A DNA stretch of 8,381 nt, taken from Actinomycetes bacterium (GTDB lineage: Bacteria; Actinomycetota; Actinomycetes; Actinomycetales; Cellulomonadaceae). The translations under genes and the position numbers were made by a program. The notes below the pieces were generated by a model that had not been told where the DNA came from, ran no database searches, and was given only the letters and a program-made list of their open reading frames with translations. This document shows, piece by piece, positions 5,964 through 8,381 of the stretch; position 1 is the first letter of the stretch, and each line of letters begins with the position of its first letter. The stretch is from assembly GCA_023425905.1 (NCBI GenBank), contig JAFABT010000090.1, forward strand, positions 1 through 8,381, given 5' to 3'.

Positions 5964-7712
5964 GTGGGCGAACCGAGGATCGTCACCGTCCCGTTCACGC
6001 AGGCAGCTAGCGCGGAACTGAGTGCGCGGGGCGGCAAGTTCGTCAACTGGCCGGTCGTCTACGTGCTCGACGGGACCCGGGAGGTCTACGTCGGCGAGAC
6101 CCTCAGCGCGTCGAAGCGTCTGCGGCAGCACGTCGACTCCCGCTCGAAGCAGGGCGTCACCCGAGCGCGCGTCGTCCTCGACGAGACATTCAACAAGTCC
6201 GCGTGCCTCGACCTGGAGTCGCGGCTCATCCGCCTGTTCGCGGGCGATGGGAGTCTCTCGGTCCTCAACGGAAACGACGGCATCACAGACGCCGACTACT
6301 ACCGTCGGGCCGAATATCAGCCGGCCTTCGACGCAGTCTTCGAGCAGTTGCGTGACGCGGGGCTGTTCACGCGCTCCGTGGCCGAGATCGAGAACTCTGA
6401 CCTCTTCAAGCTGTCGCCGTTCAAGGCGCTCAACCCCGAGCAGGCGATCGCCGTCGAGGACATCGTCGAGGGCCTCGTCGACGATATGACGACGGGGGAG
6501 ACGAGCACGATCGTCGTCCAAGGTGAGCCGGGAACGGGCAAGACGATCGTCGGAATCTACCTCGTCAAGCTCCTCCGGGACATCGCCTCGGGCATGACCA
6601 TCGAGGACAACGACGGTGAGGCGATGTTCTCGGAGTTCTTCGTCGAGGACGTCCACAGGCTGCTGAGCGGCATGTGCATCGGGCTGGTCGTGCCGCAACA
6701 GTCGTTGCGCGAGTCCGTGCGCAGAGTCTTCGCCAAGACACCAGCGCTTGACCGTGCGATGGTGCTCAGCCCCTTCGACGTGGGAAAGGCTGCGCGTCGT
6801 GGCGACGAGGGGGCCCCGCCCTTCGACGTGCTTGTCGTGGATGAGGCGCACAGGCTCAATCATCGGGCGAATCAACCCTCCGGCCCCCTCAACGCCGAGT
6901 TCGCGAGCATCAACGAACGACTGTTCGGGACAGACGACAACCGGTGGACACAACTCGATTGGATCCGGGCGCAGAGCCGGCACCAGGTGTTCCTTGTCGA
7001 CGTCGGGCAGCGGGTGCGGCCAGCAGACCTGCCGGTCTCGACGCTCGCGAAGCTCGTGGAGGACGCCCGTTCCGTGCGACGGCGATACTCGCTCACGTCG
7101 CAGATGCGCGTCGCTGGCGGCGGAGACTACATCGCCTACGTACGTCAGATGCTTGGCGACGGGCCCCCTCCGCCCGAGGTTCCCGTCTTCGACGGATACG
7201 AACTTGGACTGTTCGACAGCTTCCCGGCGATGCTCGCCCGCGTGCGGGAGCGCAACGACGAGGACGGGCTCTCCAGGCTGGTCGCTGGATTCGCGTGGCC
7301 GTGGGTGAGCAGGAAGGACCCCGAGATGACCGACATCGTCATCGACGGAGTCGGGCTCCCCTGGAACCGCACGCAGACCGACTGGATCTCCTCGCCGTCG
7401 TCGCTCGACGAGGTCGGGTCCATCCACACCGTGCAGGGCTACGACCTCAACTACGCGGGGGTCATCATCGGCCCAGATCTGCGGCTCGACCCGCGCACTG
7501 GTCGGATCGCCTTCAACCGGGCGCGCTACTTCGACAAGAAGGGAATGGAGAACAACCGGCGGTTGGGCATCGTCTACTCAGATGCCGACATGCTCGAATT
7601 CGTGCGGAACGTCTACTCGGTCCTGCTCACGCGTGGGATGCGCGGGACGTTCGTCTACGTGTGTGATGACGCGCTGCGAGAGCGGCTGTCGCGGTTTCTG
7701 CCGCGAGCCTGA
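5964..7712 (+). CDS. GIY-YIG nuclease fused to DUF2075 (COG3410) superfamily 1 helicase-like ATPase
   Basis: A 582-aa protein, predicted cytoplasmic (no signal or membrane segment). N-terminal GIY-YIG endonuclease domain, about residues 28-110: VYV at 32-34 and YVG at 42-44 take the GIY and YIG positions, with candidate catalytic Arg52 (KRLRQH), Glu85 in LDLESRLIRLF, and NGND further on. DUF2075 P-loop domain, about 150-575: Walker A GEPGTGKT (187-194, Lys193), Walker B with DEAH (293-296), a motif III-like VDVGQRVRP (Asp346, Gln349), LTSQMR (Arg382), HTVQG (488-492) and LLTRGMRG (Arg557, Arg560 finger-like). The full helicase-type motif set looks intact, so NTP-driven nucleic-acid remodelling coupled to cleavage is likely; the biological role is unknown. 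The fusion itself is a recognised arrangement of COG3410 proteins. GTG start set by a GAGGAGG site. More codons end in A/T than in the neighbours, suggesting recent acquisition. A role in phage defence or DNA repair is inference. Confidence 0.92.
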   Translation: MGEPRIVTVPFTQAASAELSARGGKFVNWPVVYVLDGTREVYVGETLSASKRLRQHVDSRSKQGVTRARVVLDETFNKSACLDLESRLIRLFAGDGSLSVLNGNDGITDADYYRRAEYQPAFDAVFEQLRDAGLFTRSVAEIENSDLFKLSPFKALNPEQAIAVEDIVEGLVDDMTTGETSTIVVQGEPGTGKTIVGIYLVKLLRDIASGMTIEDNDGEAMFSEFFVEDVHRLLSGMCIGLVVPQQSLRESVRRVFAKTPALDRAMVLSPFDVGKAARRGDEGAPPFDVLVVDEAHRLNHRANQPSGPLNAEFASINERLFGTDDNRWTQLDWIRAQSRHQVFLVDVGQRVRPADLPVSTLAKLVEDARSVRRRYSLTSQMRVAGGGDYIAYVRQMLGDGPPPPEVPVFDGYELGLFDSFPAMLARVRERNDEDGLSRLVAGFAWPWVSRKDPEMTDIVIDGVGLPWNRTQTDWISSPSSLDEVGSIHTVQGYDLNYAGVIIGPDLRLDPRTGRIAFNRARYFDKKGMENNRRLGIVYSDADMLEFVRNVYSVLLTRGMRGTFVYVCDDALRERLSRFLPRA

Positions 7713-7761
7713 GCGAGCCAGACCCGTCCTCGACGGCGGAGCAGGACGACTGAGCCCGCGC

Positions 7762-8381
7762 TCAGCCCTCCCAGGTCCCCTGCCACACCGACGTGAACGG
7801 CGCGTGCGACGTGACGCGGGCCTCGACGGCGGCGGTGACGAAGGCCTTCGCGGTTGCCACGGCGTCGCGGACGGACTGGCCCTTCGCGAGGCCTGCGGCG
7901 ATGGCGGAGGCGATCGTGCAACCGGCGCCGGAGACCCGCTCGGCGCCGATCTTCGGGACGGAGAAGAGCTCGACGCCGTCGGCCGAGACGAGGACGTCGA
8001 CCGCGTCGTCGCCCGGCAGGTCGACGCCGCCCTTGGCGAAGACGTAGGGGACGCCCATCTCGTGGATCGTCGTGGCGGCGGCGACGAGCTCGTCGACGGT
8101 CTCGATCGACTCGACTCCCGCGAGCGTCGCGGTCTCGAAGAGGTTCGGGGTGATGACGGTCGCGAGGGGGAGGACCTGCTCGCGCAGCGCCGTGTCGGTG
8201 TCGAGGGCGGCGCCCGGCTCCTGGCCCTTGCAGATGAGGACGGGGTCGAGGACGACGTGCCGGAACGTGCGCGCGGCGAGCTCGCGGGCGACCGTGTCGA
8301 TCGTCGCCGGGGTGCCGAGCATGCCGATCTTCACGACGTCGATGTCGTGGCACGCGGTCGCGGCCTCGATCTGGTCCACGA
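7762..8381 (-). CDS. pdxK: ThiD/PdxK-type kinase (pyridoxal/pyridoxine or HMP kinase), N-terminus cut by window edge
   Basis: Ribokinase-fold vitamin kinase that transfers ATP phosphate to the hydroxymethyl group of pyridoxal/pyridoxine or of hydroxymethylpyrimidine (B6 salvage or thiamine synthesis), in the cytoplasm. About 206 C-terminal residues are visible. The frame runs off the right edge, and the GTG at 8379 is internal. Family signatures in order: VVKIGMLG, HVVLDPVLICKG, TPNLFETATLAG, FAKGG and the anion-hole SGAGCT near the C-terminal third. The LDPVLICKG and TPNLFE...IHE text resembles Bacillus/Staphylococcus PdxK more than E. coli ThiD, which has an AKSG-type motif, so the pdxK label is preferred; actinobacterial members are often annotated as ThiD. 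Both cysteines of the two-cysteine pyridoxal kinase subfamily are present (codons 8230-8232 and 7918-7920). The usual His before GAGCT is Ser here. The gene converges on the GIY-YIG/DUF2075 gene with a 49-base gap. Confidence 0.85.
   Translation of the reverse strand, partial: VDQIEAATACHDIDVVKIGMLGTPATIDTVARELAARTFRHVVLDPVLICKGQEPGAALDTDTALREQVLPLATVITPNLFETATLAGVESIETVDELVAAATTIHEMGVPYVFAKGGVDLPGDDAVDVLVSADGVELFSVPKIGAERVSGAGCTIASAIAAGLAKGQSVRDAVATAKAFVTAAVEARVTSHAPFTSVWQGTWEG

Noticed and set aside
5781..7427. 548-codon open frame on the minus strand, opposite the GIY-YIG/DUF2075 gene
   Set aside because: The translation shows no recognisable domain and is rich in Arg, Asp, Glu and Val, as expected for the complement of GC-biased codons. 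The plus-strand gene has intact motifs and a strong ribosome site. It is a shadow frame.
7750..7765. 6-bp hairpin ctgagc-ccgc-gctcag between the convergent GIY-YIG/DUF2075 and kinase genes
   Set aside because: The stem is short, overlaps the kinase stop codon and has no T-tract. That is too weak to call a terminator in DNA this GC-rich.

Overview
This is a high-GC actinobacterial chromosomal segment. Codon third positions are almost all G or C, two genes start with GTG, and putative leaderless starts are visible. The gene content (a modular GH81 glucanase with tandem CBM6 modules and a LacI-type regulator) suggests a polysaccharide-degrading actinomycete of the Cellulomonas/Cellulosimicrobium/Oerskovia/Sanguibacter kind. 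That placement is inference from gene style, not from a marker gene.

Layout, left to right. (1) Positions 1-2976, plus strand: a secreted-type GH81 endo-beta-1,3-glucanase, cut by the left edge, with an acidic Asp-Pro-Gly repeat linker and two C-terminal CBM6 modules. (2) 2977-3150: a short convergent gap with a perfect 14-bp hairpin, a likely shared terminator. (3) 3151-4137, minus strand: a LacI/GalR-family repressor, tail-to-tail with the glucanase and a reasonable candidate for its sugar-responsive regulator. (4) 4215-4890, plus strand: two small membrane proteins that are gapless paralogues of each other and form a two-gene unit. (5) 4947-5900, plus strand: a tandem-domain GNAT acetyltransferase, apparently leaderless behind a fair promoter. 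(6) 5964-7712, plus strand: a GIY-YIG nuclease fused to a DUF2075/COG3410 superfamily 1 helicase-like ATPase, with visibly more A/T at third codon positions than its neighbours. (7) 7762-8381, minus strand: the C-terminal part of a ThiD/PdxK-type vitamin kinase, cut by the right edge.

The left part looks like a beta-glucan utilisation locus: an extracellular enzyme plus a regulator. The middle genes have no evident pathway link to it. The GIY-YIG/DUF2075 gene is the best candidate for a poorly understood nucleic-acid-processing, possibly defence-related, system. It stands alone, has intact nuclease and ATPase motifs, and is compositionally distinct. The kinase at the right edge is ordinary cofactor metabolism (pyridoxal or HMP phosphorylation). 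There is no gene-free stretch longer than 300 bases, and I saw no rRNA, tRNA, CRISPR array or insertion sequence.
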